Position numbers and translations under genes: made by a program
Shown: positions 17,325-27,882 of the stretch, one piece after another
Numbering within the stretch: the stretch's first letter is position 1
Layout of the letters: every line of letters begins with the position of its first letter
Assembly: GCA_030536145.1 (NCBI GenBank)
Contig: JAUNQN010000011.1
Coordinates: 1-54,956, forward strand
Length of the DNA stretch: 54,956 nucleotides
Origin: Akkermansia sp.
GTDB taxonomy: Bacteria; Verrucomicrobiota; Verrucomicrobiia; Verrucomicrobiales; Akkermansiaceae
Direction of reading: 5' to 3'
The notes under the pieces: model-generated
The model's input: only the letters and a program-made list of their open reading frames with translations
Told to the model about the DNA's origin: nothing
The model's database searches: none

Positions 17325-18145
17325 ACGATTTCCTGCAATTCCTGGCAGAGCCCCTTGCCCAGCGCAGCCTGTGGGCCTGCGCTTTCATCGGCTTCACAAA
17401 CGGCTTTGTCAGCGCCCTGGTGGTGCTGCGACGCTCCGCGCTGCAAATCGGCACCCTCTCCTGCGCCCTGCTGCCCGGCATTGCCCTGGCCGTCCTCCTC
17501 TTCGGGCTCATGCAGATGAGCATACTGCTGGGCGCCGTGCTCGCCGGGCTCATGGTGGGCCTGGGCTCCCTCTTCGTCTCCCGCACCTCCCGCACGGAGC
17601 ATGATACCGCACTCTCCGTGCTGCACACCACCGCCTTTGCCACTGGGTACATCATCCTCATCAAGCTGGGCCTGCAACAAAAGGTGGACGACTGGCTGTT
17701 CGGCAACATCATGAGCATGACGGATGCCGACCTGTGGGTGGCCTACGCCACCGGCGCGCTGGCCATGCTGGGCATCACCGCCCTGTTCCGCCCGCTGGTC
17801 ATCACCCTGTTCGATGCCCGCGCCGCCGCCACCATGGGCATTCCCGTACGCGCCTTCCATTACGGCATCTTCGCCCTCATCATCCTGGTGCTGGTCTCCT
17901 CCCTGCAGGCCGTGGGTGCCTTCCTCACCCTGGGCCTGCTGGTGGCCCCCGCCGCCACCATGAAAATGCTCACCAACCGCACCCCCTGGCTCTTCTGGGG
18001 CGGCGGCCTCATCGGCGGCCTCGGCTCCATCCTCGCCTTCTTCCTCTCCTACCCCCTCGGCTGGCACCTCGGCGCCACCATCATCATGGTCCTCGGGGTC
18101 ATCTTCCTCACCGCCTACCTCTTCGCCGCTCGCAAGGGCACCTGA
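17321..18145 (+). CDS. metal ABC transporter permease (ZnuB-like)
   Basis: This 274-residue protein of the ABC-3 family has about 7-8 predicted membrane helices, e.g. LWACAFIGFTNGFVSALVVL, IGTLSCALLPGIALAVLLFG, FHYGIFALIILVLVSSLQAVG and LGLLVAPAATMKML. The last two carry the family motif (LQAVGAFLTLGLLVAPAATM). It forms the membrane channel for the zinc or manganese importer. Its ATG overlaps the ATPase stop by four bases (ATGA), so translation is coupled. An intrinsic terminator ends the operon 30 bases later. Confidence 0.9.
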   Translation: MNDFLQFLAEPLAQRSLWACAFIGFTNGFVSALVVLRRSALQIGTLSCALLPGIALAVLLFGLMQMSILLGAVLAGLMVGLGSLFVSRTSRTEHDTALSVLHTTAFATGYIILIKLGLQQKVDDWLFGNIMSMTDADLWVAYATGALAMLGITALFRPLVITLFDARAAATMGIPVRAFHYGIFALIILVLVSSLQAVGAFLTLGLLVAPAATMKMLTNRTPWLFWGGGLIGGLGSILAFFLSYPLGWHLGATIIMVLGVIFLTAYLFAARKGT

Positions 18146-18175
18146 TGCAGGATACGGCTAATCATTACGTTGACC

Positions 18176-18201
18176 TGCCGCAAGGGGCGCGGCATTTTTT
18201 T
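18176..18201 (+). terminator. intrinsic terminator of the metal ABC operon
   Basis: The TGCCGC (18176-18181) and GCGGCA (18189-18194) stem is followed by seven T. Confidence 0.85.
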
Positions 18202-18223
18202 GGGGGAGGACGCAAGATTTTCT

Positions 18224-18252
18224 TTGACTTATTCTAAATATTGTGGCAGAAT
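18224..18252 (+). promoter_or_regulatory. promoter of nrdAB
   Basis: TTGACT (18224-18229), 17 bases, CAGAAT (18247-18252). The 14-mer TTGACTTATTCTAA matches the IdeS-like gene promoter with one change. The leader is about 33 bases and carries GAGAAAGG before the ATG. Confidence 0.55.
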
Positions 18253-18291
18253 ACGCGCCCCCACACAAGATACAGGATAAGAGAAAGGCGC

Positions 18292-20823
18292 ATGGACATC
18301 ATCAAACGCAACGGACAGCACGCGGCATACGAGCGTGAGAAAATCACCCGGGTCATCAACCTGGCCTTCAGCGGCATAGGCACGGGCATACTGCCGATGG
18401 AGGCGGAGCAGCTGACGGACGACATCGAGGCGCGGCTGTTCGAGCTAGGTGAAAACACGGCGGGGCTGCCTGTGGAGACGATACAGGACTGCGTGGAGAT
18501 AGCGCTGATGGAGCGCGGGCACTATGATGCCATGAAGAGCTTTATCCTGTACCGCAGCGGGCGCACGCGGGCGCGGATGGCGCGGGAGCAGCTGATGCAG
18601 TTTTTCGGCACGGATGCGGAGCTGGATGCGCGGCTGAAGGAGATACAGAAAGAGTTTGACGACGACAGCTATGGGCTGGCGCACCTGGCGCGCAAGTTTG
18701 CCACGTTCTACAAGCCGGGCATGGAGCGGGCGGAGGCTCTGGCGCTGCTGAAAAAGGCGGCGGCGGAGCTGACCACGCAGGATGCGCCGCAGTGGGAGAT
18801 GATAGCGGCGCGCTTTGAGCTGATGCGGCTGGAGCTGCTGCGCCGGGAGTTCATGGAGAGCCGCGGCATGGCGACATTCTACGACAAGGTGGCCTACATG
18901 GTGCAGGAGGAGCTGTACGGCAGCTATATCATGGAAGCCTACACGCGGGAGGAGCTGCTGGAGCTGGCGGGGCTGATGCGCCCGGAGCGCGACAAGCTGT
19001 TTAACGTGTCCGGCATAGAGCTGCTGGCGGGGCGCTACCTGATCCGCACCTACGGCGGGGTGGTGCTGGAGAGCCCGCAGGAGATGTTCCTGGGCATAGC
19101 CCTGCACCTGGCCATGCAGGAGCAGGCGGACCGCGCCACCTGGGTGCGGCGGTTCTACGACATGCTGAGCACCATGAAGGTGACCATGGCCACCCCCACC
19201 CTGGCGAATGCGCGCCGCCCCTTCCACCAGCTCTCCTCCTGCTTTATCGATACCGTGCCGGACAACCTGGAGGGCATCTACCGCAGCATAGACAACTTTG
19301 CCATGGTGAGCAAGTTCGGCGGCGGCATGGGCCTGTACTTCGGCAAGGTGCGCGCGCGCGGCAGCAGCATACGCGGGTACCGCGGGGCGGCAGGCGGCGT
19401 GATACGCTGGGTGCGCCTGGCGAACGATACCGCCGTGGCCGTGGACCAGCTGGGCGTGCGCCAGGGGGCCGTGGCCGTGTACCTGGATGCCTGGCACCGC
19501 GACCTGCCGGAGTTCCTGGCCCTGCGCACCAACAACGGCGACGACCGCCTGAAGGCGCACGACGTGTTCCCCGCCATCTGCTACCCGGACTATTTCTGGC
19601 AGCAGGCGCGCGACAATATCAACGGCGAGTGGCACCTGATGTGCCCGCACGAGATCAAGGAGGTGAAGGGCTACTGCCTGGAGGACTACTACGGCGACGA
19701 GTGGACCAAGCGCTACCTGAGCTGCGTGGCGGACCCGCGCATCAGCAAGCGCACCATCTGCGTGAAGGACGTGGTGCGCCTGGTGCTCAAGAGCGCCGTG
19801 GAGACCGGCACGCCCTTCACCTTCAACCGCGATGCCGTGAACCGCGCCAACCCCAACAAGCACCGCGGCATCATCTACTGCAGCAACCTGTGCACGGAGA
19901 TTGCCCAGAACATGAGCGCCATAGAATCCGTGAGCCAGGAGGTGCGGACCGTGGACGGCGAGACCGTGGTGGTGACCACCACCCGCCCCGGGGACTTTGT
20001 GGTGTGCAACCTGGCCAGCCTTTCCCTGGGCCGCATAGACGTGAACAACCCCGCGGAGCTGGAGGAGGTGACGGCCAGCGCCGTGCGCGCGCTGGACAAC
20101 GTGATAGACCTGAACTTCTTCCCCGTGCCGTATGCGCAGGTGACCAACCGCCGCTACCGCCCGCTGGGCCTGGGCGTGAGCGGCTACCACCACATGCTGG
20201 CCAAGAACAACCTGCCCTGGGAGAGCGAGGACCACCTGGAGTTTGTGGACAAGGTGTTCGAGACCATCAACCGCGCCGCCATTGCCGCCAGCTGCGCCAC
20301 GGCGCAGGAGAAGGGCGCGTACGAGTACTTCCCCGGCAGCGACTGGCAGACGGGCGAATACTTTACCAGTCGCGGCTACACCGGCCCGGAGTGGCGGGAG
20401 CTGCAGCAGCGCGTGGCCGCGCACGGCATGCGGAACGCCTACCTCATCGCCATTGCCCCCACCAGCAGCACCAGCATTATAGCCGGCACCACCGCCGGGC
20501 TGGACCCCGTGATGAAAAAATTCTTCCTGGAGGAGAAGAAGTACGGGCTGATGCCGCGCGTGGCCCCGGAGCTGAGCCTGCGCACCTTCTGGCTGTACAA
20601 GAACGCCCACCACATAGACCAGAGCTGGAGCGTGCGCGCCGCCGGGGTGCGCCAGCGCCACGTGGACCAGGCCCAGAGCATGAACCTGTACATTACCAAC
20701 GAGTACACCCTGCGCCAAATCCTGAACCTGTACCTGCTGGCCTGGGAGAAGGGCGTGAAAACCATCTATTACATCCGTTCCAAGAGCCTTGAAGTAGAAG
20801 AATGCGAATCATGTGCAAGCTGA
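18292..20823 (+). CDS. nrdA: ribonucleoside-diphosphate reductase alpha chain, class Ia
   Basis: This 843-residue catalytic subunit makes dNDPs from NDPs. An N-terminal ATP-cone (about residues 1-95, IIKRNGQHAAYEREKITRVI) gives allosteric control. The redox cysteines are in LSSCFIDT and VVCNLASL. The thiyl-radical Cys is C534 in SNLCTEI, with the Asn and Glu partners in place. FGGGMGLYFGKVRARGS is the family loop. The C-terminus (ECESCAS) holds the CxxC that is reduced by thioredoxin or glutaredoxin. The ATG at 18292 was chosen for its ribosome site and because the ATP-cone starts there; the frame upstream covers the promoter. It overlaps nrdB by 13 bases. Confidence 0.95.
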   Translation: MDIIKRNGQHAAYEREKITRVINLAFSGIGTGILPMEAEQLTDDIEARLFELGENTAGLPVETIQDCVEIALMERGHYDAMKSFILYRSGRTRARMAREQLMQFFGTDAELDARLKEIQKEFDDDSYGLAHLARKFATFYKPGMERAEALALLKKAAAELTTQDAPQWEMIAARFELMRLELLRREFMESRGMATFYDKVAYMVQEELYGSYIMEAYTREELLELAGLMRPERDKLFNVSGIELLAGRYLIRTYGGVVLESPQEMFLGIALHLAMQEQADRATWVRRFYDMLSTMKVTMATPTLANARRPFHQLSSCFIDTVPDNLEGIYRSIDNFAMVSKFGGGMGLYFGKVRARGSSIRGYRGAAGGVIRWVRLANDTAVAVDQLGVRQGAVAVYLDAWHRDLPEFLALRTNNGDDRLKAHDVFPAICYPDYFWQQARDNINGEWHLMCPHEIKEVKGYCLEDYYGDEWTKRYLSCVADPRISKRTICVKDVVRLVLKSAVETGTPFTFNRDAVNRANPNKHRGIIYCSNLCTEIAQNMSAIESVSQEVRTVDGETVVVTTTRPGDFVVCNLASLSLGRIDVNNPAELEEVTASAVRALDNVIDLNFFPVPYAQVTNRRYRPLGLGVSGYHHMLAKNNLPWESEDHLEFVDKVFETINRAAIAASCATAQEKGAYEYFPGSDWQTGEYFTSRGYTGPEWRELQQRVAAHGMRNAYLIAIAPTSSTSIIAGTTAGLDPVMKKFFLEEKKYGLMPRVAPELSLRTFWLYKNAHHIDQSWSVRAAGVRQRHVDQAQSMNLYITNEYTLRQILNLYLLAWEKGVKTIYYIRSKSLEVEECESCAS

Positions 20824-21854
20824 ATAAGAAACCCCTGTTCAACCCTGCGGGAGACACGGACACCGCCGCCCGCAGCATCATCAACGGCAATACCACCAAC
20901 CTGAACGACTTCAACAACATGAAGTACGCCTGGGTGAGCGGCTGGTACCGCCAGGCCATGAACAATTTCTGGATCCCGGAGGAAATCAACCTGGCCCAGG
21001 ACGTGAAGGACTACCCCAACCTGAGCGCGCAGGAGCGCCGCGCGTACGACAAGATTCTCTCCTTCCTGGTGTTCCTGGACAGTATACAGACCGCCAACCT
21101 GCCCCTCATCGGCGAGTATGTGACCGCCAACGAGCTGAACCTGTGCCTGGCCATCCAGACCTTCCAGGAGGCGGTGCACAGCCAGAGCTACAGCTACATG
21201 CTGGATACCATCTGCGAGCCGCAGAAACGCCAGGAGGTGCTCTACCAGTGGAAGACGGACGCGCACCTGCTGCGCCGCAACGAGTTCATCGGCAACCTGT
21301 ACAACGAGTTCCAGCAGGAGCGCACGCCGCAGAACTTCACCCGCACCCTGGTGGCCAACTACATCCTGGAGGGCGTGTACTTCTACAGCGGCTTCATGTT
21401 CTTCTACAGCCTGGGCCGCAACAACAAGATGACCGGGTCCGCCCAGGAGATACGCTACATCAACCGCGACGAGAACACCCACCTCTGGCTCTTCCGCAGC
21501 ATTATCCGCGAGCTGCAGAAGGAGAACCCGGAGCTGTTCACCCCGGAGCTGAACGAATCATACCGCCAGATGATACGCGAGGGCTGCGAGCAGGAAATCG
21601 CCTGGGGCCACTTCGTCATCGGCGACGACATACCCGGCCTTTCCCGGGAGATGGTGACGGACTACATCCAGTACCTGGGCAACAAGCGCGCCACGGACCT
21701 GGGGTTTGCCCCCATCTACCCCGGGCACGAGGAAGAGCCGCCCCACCTGCGCTGGGTAAGCCAGTTCAGCAATGCCAACCTCATCAAGACAGACTTCTTC
21801 GAGGCCCGCTCCTCCGCCTACGCCAAGAGCAGCGCGCTGGTGGACGACCTGTAA
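20811..21854 (+). CDS. nrdB: ribonucleoside-diphosphate reductase beta chain, class Ia
   Basis: This 347-residue diiron subunit makes the tyrosyl radical used by NrdA. The metal ligands are visible: Asp in FLDSIQT, Glu and His in FQEAVHSQSY, Glu in YILEGVYF, and Glu/His in RDENTHLW. The ExxHxxxY pattern puts a radical Tyr in QEAVHSQSY. Two starts are possible, 20802 (MRIMCKLN) and 20811 (MCKLN). I chose 20811 because AGAAG upstream is then about 10 bases away rather than one. The gene starts inside the end of nrdA and ends 6 bases from the convergent gene on the other strand, leaving no room for a terminator. Confidence 0.93.
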   Translation: MCKLNKKPLFNPAGDTDTAARSIINGNTTNLNDFNNMKYAWVSGWYRQAMNNFWIPEEINLAQDVKDYPNLSAQERRAYDKILSFLVFLDSIQTANLPLIGEYVTANELNLCLAIQTFQEAVHSQSYSYMLDTICEPQKRQEVLYQWKTDAHLLRRNEFIGNLYNEFQQERTPQNFTRTLVANYILEGVYFYSGFMFFYSLGRNNKMTGSAQEIRYINRDENTHLWLFRSIIRELQKENPELFTPELNESYRQMIREGCEQEIAWGHFVIGDDIPGLSREMVTDYIQYLGNKRATDLGFAPIYPGHEEEPPHLRWVSQFSNANLIKTDFFEARSSAYAKSSALVDDL

Positions 21855-21860
21855 GGGTGC

Positions 21861-22385
21861 TTACGCAGCCCTCCGCCGGCGGGTGCGCTTGCGGGGGGCG
21901 GCAGAAGAAGGGCGGCGGCGGAAGGACGGCCAGGCGGTGAACCAGCCGATGATGGCGCAAACGATGCCGCCGAAGAACTGGATGCAGGGGATGCCCCAGA
22001 GGAATTTCCATGCGTCCTCACGGGCGGATTCGGGGTCATCCGCCAGGGTGAGCACGCGGAGCTGCTGCCCTGTCGCGTAATCATTCACGTTGAAATCCGG
22101 CAGGGGGCGCATGCAGGGGCGGCCGTTCGGCAGCACAAAGTGTACGATGGGCTGGTAGCCCGCCTCCGCGTTCCATGAAAAATTGCCCGCCAGCAGGGGA
22201 GACCAGGGGGCGTCGAACTTCTTGCGCACCACATCATACACCTGCCCTTCCACCGCTTGTGCGCGGTACAGGAACACGGCGGATTCCCAGGTGCTTTTCA
22301 CGGACATGCCCACCAGGATGACGCCGCCCACCAGCAGCAGGCAGCAGGTGCGGCGCCCCAACAGGTAGCGGAGAAACTGTTTCAT
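21861..22385 (-). CDS. DUF3592-like membrane protein
   Basis: This 174-residue protein has an N-terminal membrane helix (CCLLLVGGVILVGMSV) and a C-terminal one (IPCIQFFGGIVCAIIGWF). Between them is an extracytoplasmic beta domain (VEGQVYDVV, GYQPIVHFVLPNGRP, VNDYATGQQLRVLTLADDPESA), the pattern of DUF3592 proteins. A very basic tail (RRRPSSAAPRKRTRRRR) stays in the cytoplasm. The function is unknown. It is the last gene of the minus-strand clpP run, 25 bases after the preceding gene. Confidence 0.7.
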   Translation of the reverse strand: MKQFLRYLLGRRTCCLLLVGGVILVGMSVKSTWESAVFLYRAQAVEGQVYDVVRKKFDAPWSPLLAGNFSWNAEAGYQPIVHFVLPNGRPCMRPLPDFNVNDYATGQQLRVLTLADDPESAREDAWKFLWGIPCIQFFGGIVCAIIGWFTAWPSFRRRPSSAAPRKRTRRRRAA

Positions 22386-22410
22386 GGGAGAGGGGTAGGA
22401 AAAAGGGGTG

Positions 22411-23319
22411 TCAGTTCACGGCCACGCGCATCTCGTATGATTCCAGGCAGCCGCGCGCCAGGCAGGAATCCGCCCAGGCCAGCACGGGGGCGGTGGCAGG
22501 CAGGGTTTCCGCGGCGGCGGCATCCACCGCCTGGCGGGGCTGCGGCAGGGCCACGGTGTACTGAGGGATGGCGGCCAGCAGGTTGCGCGCCTCCCCCGCC
22601 GGCATGCGGAAGATGGCATCCGCGCCTTCCAGCTCCATATCGTCGTCCAGCGCCAGCAGGCGCACGCCCACGCCGTACGCGGCGGCCAGGTCCGCCAGCT
22701 CCGCCTGCACGGATTCATCCGCGGCGGGAATCACCACCAGCTCACACTCATGCGCCCAGCGGCCGCATGCCAGGGCGCGGAAAAAGCCGCGGCGCACGCT
22801 CTCCGGAGAATCCGCCACCACGGCGCACACGGCGCGGAAACGCGCGCGGTGCCGGGCCTTGGTGTTCTTCATCACGTAGGCCCCCTCCGGGGTCCAGCGC
22901 CCGGCGGGCCACTGCACGGCCACCAGGTCCGGGTGCTCCCAGCTTTCCCCGGCGCTGTCCGGGTACACGAAAACGCCCAGCCCGGCGGTATCATACAGGC
23001 GCACCAGCAGGGCCAGCAGCTTGTGGCGGGGGTCGTCCCCCTCCCGCCGGGCGTCCTCACCGCTGCCGAAGATGCCCTGCAGGGATTCCTCCGCCTCCGG
23101 GGAGCGCAGGTAGTAGCCCTGGCCGTTCTCTATGCGGGCCAGGCAGGATTCCGGGTCCAGGGCGATGAAGGAGAACTGGGAGCGCAGGGAGTGGTCCGAA
23201 TACTCCCCGCCCAGCACGGCACGCACGCGGGCGATAAGCTCCGTGCCCTTGATAGCCTGCTCCGGGTGGTGGGGCAGCAGGCCGGGCAGGATTTCCAGCA
23301 GGCGTTCACGCAGGGTCAT
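22411..23319 (-). CDS. protein of unknown function with predicted N-terminal winged helix
   Basis: This is a 302-residue cytoplasmic protein with no signal or membrane segment. Residues ~20-70 (AIKGTELIARVRAVLGGEYSDHSLRSQFSFIALDPESCLARIENGQGYYLR) look like a winged-helix domain. The middle part (SWEHPDLVAVQW, then KARHRARFRAVCAVVADSPESVRRGFFRALACGRWAHECELVV) resembles a restriction-endonuclease-like alpha/beta fold in arrangement, but I cannot prove catalytic residues. It lies 18 bases after tsaD and probably shares its transcript. Confidence 0.6.
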   Translation of the reverse strand: MTLRERLLEILPGLLPHHPEQAIKGTELIARVRAVLGGEYSDHSLRSQFSFIALDPESCLARIENGQGYYLRSPEAEESLQGIFGSGEDARREGDDPRHKLLALLVRLYDTAGLGVFVYPDSAGESWEHPDLVAVQWPAGRWTPEGAYVMKNTKARHRARFRAVCAVVADSPESVRRGFFRALACGRWAHECELVVIPAADESVQAELADLAAAYGVGVRLLALDDDMELEGADAIFRMPAGEARNLLAAIPQYTVALPQPRQAVDAAAAETLPATAPVLAWADSCLARGCLESYEMRVAVN

Positions 23320-23337
23320 GGCGGCGGGTGCGGGGAA

Positions 23338-24384
23338 TCAGGCGCGGGTGGCCGCGCCGGCAAGTTTCAGGTTGGGGTCCACCGGGGTATCCAGCGGGGA
23401 GAAATCCCGGGCGCGGGCGCGCAGCAGCCCGGCGTAGGCAATCATGGCGGCGTTGTCCGTGGTCAGGCTGTTGGGCGGCAGCACCAGCTCTATGCGGCGG
23501 CGGTCGCAGGCCTCCTGCATGCGGCGGCGGAGCTCCCCGTTGCAGGATACGCCGCCGGACACGGCCAGCACGCGGTGCCCGGTCTTGCGCAGGCCGCGCA
23601 TGGCTTTCTGCACCAGCACCTCCACAATAGCGGCGCGCACCCCGGCGCACAGGTCGCACAGGGTCTGGTGGTCCAGGTCATGCGGGTTCCCGCTTGCCAC
23701 CAGCTTGGGCAGGGCGTACAGCACGGCGGTTTTCAGGCCGGAGAAGGAGAAATCCAGGTGCGGCTCATGCATCATGGGGCGCGGGAAATCAAAGCGCTCC
23801 GGGTCCCCCTGCTCCGCCAGCTTGTCAATCTCCGGGCCGCCGGGGTACGGCAGGTCCAGCATCTTGGCCACCTTGTCGAACGCCTCTCCCGCCGCATCAT
23901 CCCGGGAGCGGCCCAGCAGCGTGTACCTGCCCGCCCCCTGCACATCCACCACTAGGGAATGCCCGCCGGAAACCACCAGGGCCAGGTGGGGCACCAGGCC
24001 GCCGGGGCGCAGCACAAAGGGGGAGAGCATGTGCCCCTCCAGGTGGTTCACGGCTATAAAGGGCTTTCCGGCGGCCAGGGCCAGCGCCTTGGCCGCGGTG
24101 TTGCCCACCAGCAGCGCGGCCACCAGGCCGGGGCCGGCCGTGCTGGCAAACACGTCCACCTCTGCAATATCCCGCCCGGCCTTCTGCAGGGCCTCCGCCA
24201 GCACGGCGGGGATATTGGCGGAATGGTTGCGCGACGCCAGCTCCGGTATCACGCCGCCGTACATGCGGTGCAGCGGAATTTGCGTGGAGATGACGGAGCT
24301 GAGCAGCTGCACGCCCTGCGGGGTTTCCTCCAGCAGGGAAACGGCTGTCTCGTCGCAGCTAGACTCTACACCCAGTACCAGCAT
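23338..24384 (-). CDS. tsaD: tRNA threonylcarbamoyl transferase
   Basis: This 348-residue ASKHA-fold protein makes the t6A modification at position 37 of tRNAs reading ANN codons, together with TsaB and TsaE. Family motifs: GVESSCDETAVSL at the N-terminus, YGGVIPELASRNH, TAGPGLVAALLVG, the metal site NHLEGH and GGHSLVV. Length is standard. It lies 4 bases after clpX and its start is the ATG of MLVLGVESS. Confidence 0.95.
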   Translation of the reverse strand: MLVLGVESSCDETAVSLLEETPQGVQLLSSVISTQIPLHRMYGGVIPELASRNHSANIPAVLAEALQKAGRDIAEVDVFASTAGPGLVAALLVGNTAAKALALAAGKPFIAVNHLEGHMLSPFVLRPGGLVPHLALVVSGGHSLVVDVQGAGRYTLLGRSRDDAAGEAFDKVAKMLDLPYPGGPEIDKLAEQGDPERFDFPRPMMHEPHLDFSFSGLKTAVLYALPKLVASGNPHDLDHQTLCDLCAGVRAAIVEVLVQKAMRGLRKTGHRVLAVSGGVSCNGELRRRMQEACDRRRIELVLPPNSLTTDNAAMIAYAGLLRARARDFSPLDTPVDPNLKLAGAATRA

Positions 24385-24388
24385 GGCC

Positions 24389-25711
24389 TTACGCGGATTT
24401 CTTGCTGCTGCGCTTGCGGGTCACCTTGGCCTCCGCCTTGCCCAGCACCTGCTCCTCCGTCACCGTCACGGTGTCGATGGTCTTGTCGCTGGGCACGCGG
24501 TACATCACGTCGAGCATCAGGTTCTCGAAAATGCCGCGCAGGGCGCGGGCGCCGGTGCCGCGCTCTATGGCCTGGCGGGCCATGGCGCGCAGGGCGGCAT
24601 CCTCCACGCACAGCTTCACGCCGTTCATGGCCAGCAACTTGGTGTACTGCTTCACCAGGGCGTTCTTGGGCTGGGTGAGCAGCTCCACCAGCTGGTCCTC
24701 CGTGAGCGTGGTCAGCGGGGCGAAGATGGGCAGGCGGCCCATGAGCTCCGGTATCATGCCGAAGAGGAAGAAATCCTCCGGCATGGCCTTGGCCAGCACT
24801 TCAGCCTCCGTGTATTCCTTGGTGTTGTGGTCCTCCACAATGGAGGCGAAGCCCATGGAGGAGGAACCCAGGCGCTTGCGGATGATGCCCTCCAGCCCCA
24901 CGAAGGCGCCGCCGCAGATGAAGAGGATATTCTCCGTGTTCACGCGGATGTACTGCTCGTTCGGGTGCTTGCGGCCACCCTTGGGCGGGATGTTGCACTC
25001 CGTGCCTTCCACAATCTTGAGCAGGGCCTGCTGCACGCCCTCGCCGGAGACATCACGGGTGATGCTCACGTTCTGCGTCTTGCGGCCGATCTTGTCAATC
25101 TCATCCACGTAGATGATACCGCGCTCCGCCTTGGCCACGTTCATATCCGCAGCCTGCAGCAGGCGCAGCACGATGTTCTCCACGTCCTCGCCCACGTAGC
25201 CGGCCTCCGTGAGCGTGGTGGCATCCACAATGCAGAAGGGGACATCCAGGATTCTGGCCAGTGTCTTGGCCAGCAGGGTCTTGCCGCAGCCGGTGGATCC
25301 GGCCAGCAGGATATTGCTCTTCTCAATCTCCACGCCGTCCTCGTCCTTCTGCTGGCGCAGGCGCAGGTAATGGTTGTACACGGCCACGCACAGGGTGCGC
25401 TTGGCATGCTCCTGGCCGATCACGTAGTTGTCCAGCATGCGGTGCATTTCCTCCGGCGTGGGCAGGTCGTCCTGCTTGCGGGTCTGCACCTCCAGCACGG
25501 GGGAATCGTCATGCTGCTCCTGCGGCATGATTTCCGGGTGGGTCCCGCGGATGAGGGAAAGCAGGCGGTCCGCCGCCACATCCCCCATCTCAGAGGTGAG
25601 CATGCGGTAGTCCAGCCCCTCCACGCACTGGTAGCATACGTGTATATCGTCCAGCTTCAGCATGGGGCGCCCGGCATTGCCGGTCTGCCCGCACAGAAAA
25701 CACTTGGCCAT
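24389..25711 (-). CDS. clpX: ClpX ATP-dependent unfoldase
   Basis: This 440-residue AAA+ protein unfolds substrates and feeds them to ClpP. The N-terminal C4 zinc finger is CFLCGQ...CYQC. Walker A is [12 protein letters not shown], Walker B is [10 protein letters not shown], and the pore loop is in [11 protein letters not shown] chose the ATG at 25711 (MAKCFLCG) with the purine-rich AAAGAGAAAG upstream; a TTG at 25729 is also in frame. The C-terminal basic tail ([11 protein letters not shown]) is a little unusual. It lies 52 bases behind clpP. Confidence 0.93.
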   Translation of the reverse strand: MAKCFLCGQTGNAGRPMLKLDDIHVCYQCVEGLDYRMLTSEMGDVAADRLLSLIRGTHPEIMPQEQHDDSPVLEVQTRKQDDLPTPEEMHRMLDNYVIGQEHAKRTLCVAVYNHYLRLRQQKDEDGVEIEKSNILLAGSTGCGKTLLAKTLARILDVPFCIVDATTLTEAGYVGEDVENIVLRLLQAADMNVAKAERGIIYVDEIDKIGRKTQNVSITRDVSGEGVQQALLKIVEGTECNIPPKGGRKHPNEQYIRVNTENILFICGGAFVGLEGIIRKRLGSSSMGFASIVEDHNTKEYTEAEVLAKAMPEDFFLFGMIPELMGRLPIFAPLTTLTEDQLVELLTQPKNALVKQYTKLLAMNGVKLCVEDAALRAMARQAIERGTGARALRGIFENLMLDVMYRVPSDKTIDTVTVTEEQVLGKAEAKVTRKRSSKKSA

Positions 25712-25763
25712 CTTTCTCTTTTCTTTCAATAGTTCATGCAGTGCGCCCTCCGGCGCACCGGTA

Positions 25764-26366
25764 TCAGTTCATCTTCTTGAGAATCTTGTCCACCAGGCCG
25801 TAGTTCACGCTCTCCTCGGCGGTCATGTAGTTGTCTCGCTCCTGGTCGTGCTTCACCACGTCGAACTCCTTGCCCGTGTGCTCTGCCAGGATGCCGGTCA
25901 GGCGCTTGTCCAGGCTCATCATGAAGTTGAAGGAGCGCTCCACATCCGCCGCCGTGCCCTGGGCGCCGCCGCGCACCTGGTGAATCATCACGTGGGAGTT
26001 CGGCAGGCAGAAGCGCTTGCCCTTGGTGCCCGCCGCCAGCAGCACGGAGGCCATGGAGGCCGCTATGCCGATGCAGTAGGTGTTGATGTCGCAGGAGACG
26101 AACTGCATCGTGTCGTAGATGGCCAGGCCGGCCGTCACGGAGCCACCGGGGGAGTTGATGTACAGGTGGATATCCTTCTTGGGGTCCGTCATCTGCAGGA
26201 ACAGCAGCTGCGCCACCACGGAGTTCGCCACGGTGTCGTCTATCTCCGTGCCGATGAAAATCACGCGGTCCAGCAGCAGGCGGGAGTAGATGTCGTACGC
26301 GCGCTCTCCCTGGCTGGTCTTTTCAATTACGGTAGGTATGTAGTAGTTAGAAGGTGTTTCCATCAT
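25764..26366 (-). CDS. clpP: ClpP serine protease subunit
   Basis: This 200-residue protein forms the proteolytic chamber of ClpXP. The triad is S104 in GIAASMAS, H129 in HVMIHQ and D178 in [15 protein letters not shown] and GTAADVE also fit. The ATG at 26366 (MMETPSN) was chosen since TATAAT ends exactly six bases before it; the longer frame from 26453 would cross the promoter. It heads a minus-strand run of five genes: clpP, clpX, tsaD and two unknowns. Confidence 0.95.
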   Translation of the reverse strand: MMETPSNYYIPTVIEKTSQGERAYDIYSRLLLDRVIFIGTEIDDTVANSVVAQLLFLQMTDPKKDIHLYINSPGGSVTAGLAIYDTMQFVSCDINTYCIGIAASMASVLLAAGTKGKRFCLPNSHVMIHQVRGGAQGTAADVERSFNFMMSLDKRLTGILAEHTGKEFDVVKHDQERDNYMTAEESVNYGLVDKILKKMN

Positions 26367-26372
26367 GCCCGT

Positions 26373-26401
26373 ATTATAGCACCCGCCCCTGCCCCCGTAA
26401 A
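26373..26401 (-). promoter_or_regulatory. leaderless promoter of clpP
   Basis: Minus strand: TTTACG (26401-26396), 17 bases, TATAAT (26378-26373), then six bases to the ATG at 26366. The mRNA should begin at the start codon. Confidence 0.65.
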
Positions 26402-26467
26402 GTGGGTATGACCCGATGAAGCCAAAAAAAGCGCCCGCACCTTTTTTTGCCATGGCGAATTTTGCTC

Positions 26468-26496
26468 TTTTCTCCCATGGCCGCTTCCGCTATAAT
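26468..26496 (+). promoter_or_regulatory. promoter of argG
   Basis: A perfect -10 TATAAT (26491-26496) with a weak -35 TTTTCT at 17 bases. The leader to the ATG at 26539 is about 36 bases. Confidence 0.6.
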
Positions 26497-26538
26497 ACCT
26501 CCCGTGCGCGCGTCAACAGCGTTGCCCTGTAACAGAAA

Positions 26539-27825
<1,287 letters not shown>

Positions 27826-27835
27826 CCTACCCCCC

Positions 27836-27878
27836 GGGCCGCCCCGCTCCCCCATGGGCGGGCGGCCCTTTTCCCCCT
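27836..27878 (+). terminator. intrinsic terminator after argG
   Basis: GGGCCGCCC (27836-27844) pairs with GGGCGGCCC (27860-27868), then TTTTCCCCCTTT. It ends only a few bases before the next ATG at 27883. Confidence 0.85.
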
Positions 27879-27882
27879 TTCC

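Noticed and set aside
18445..20718. 757-codon open frame on the minus strand opposite nrdA
   Set aside because: It is an antisense shadow of nrdA in GC-rich DNA. The product is rich in His, Val, Ala and Gln with no family signature.
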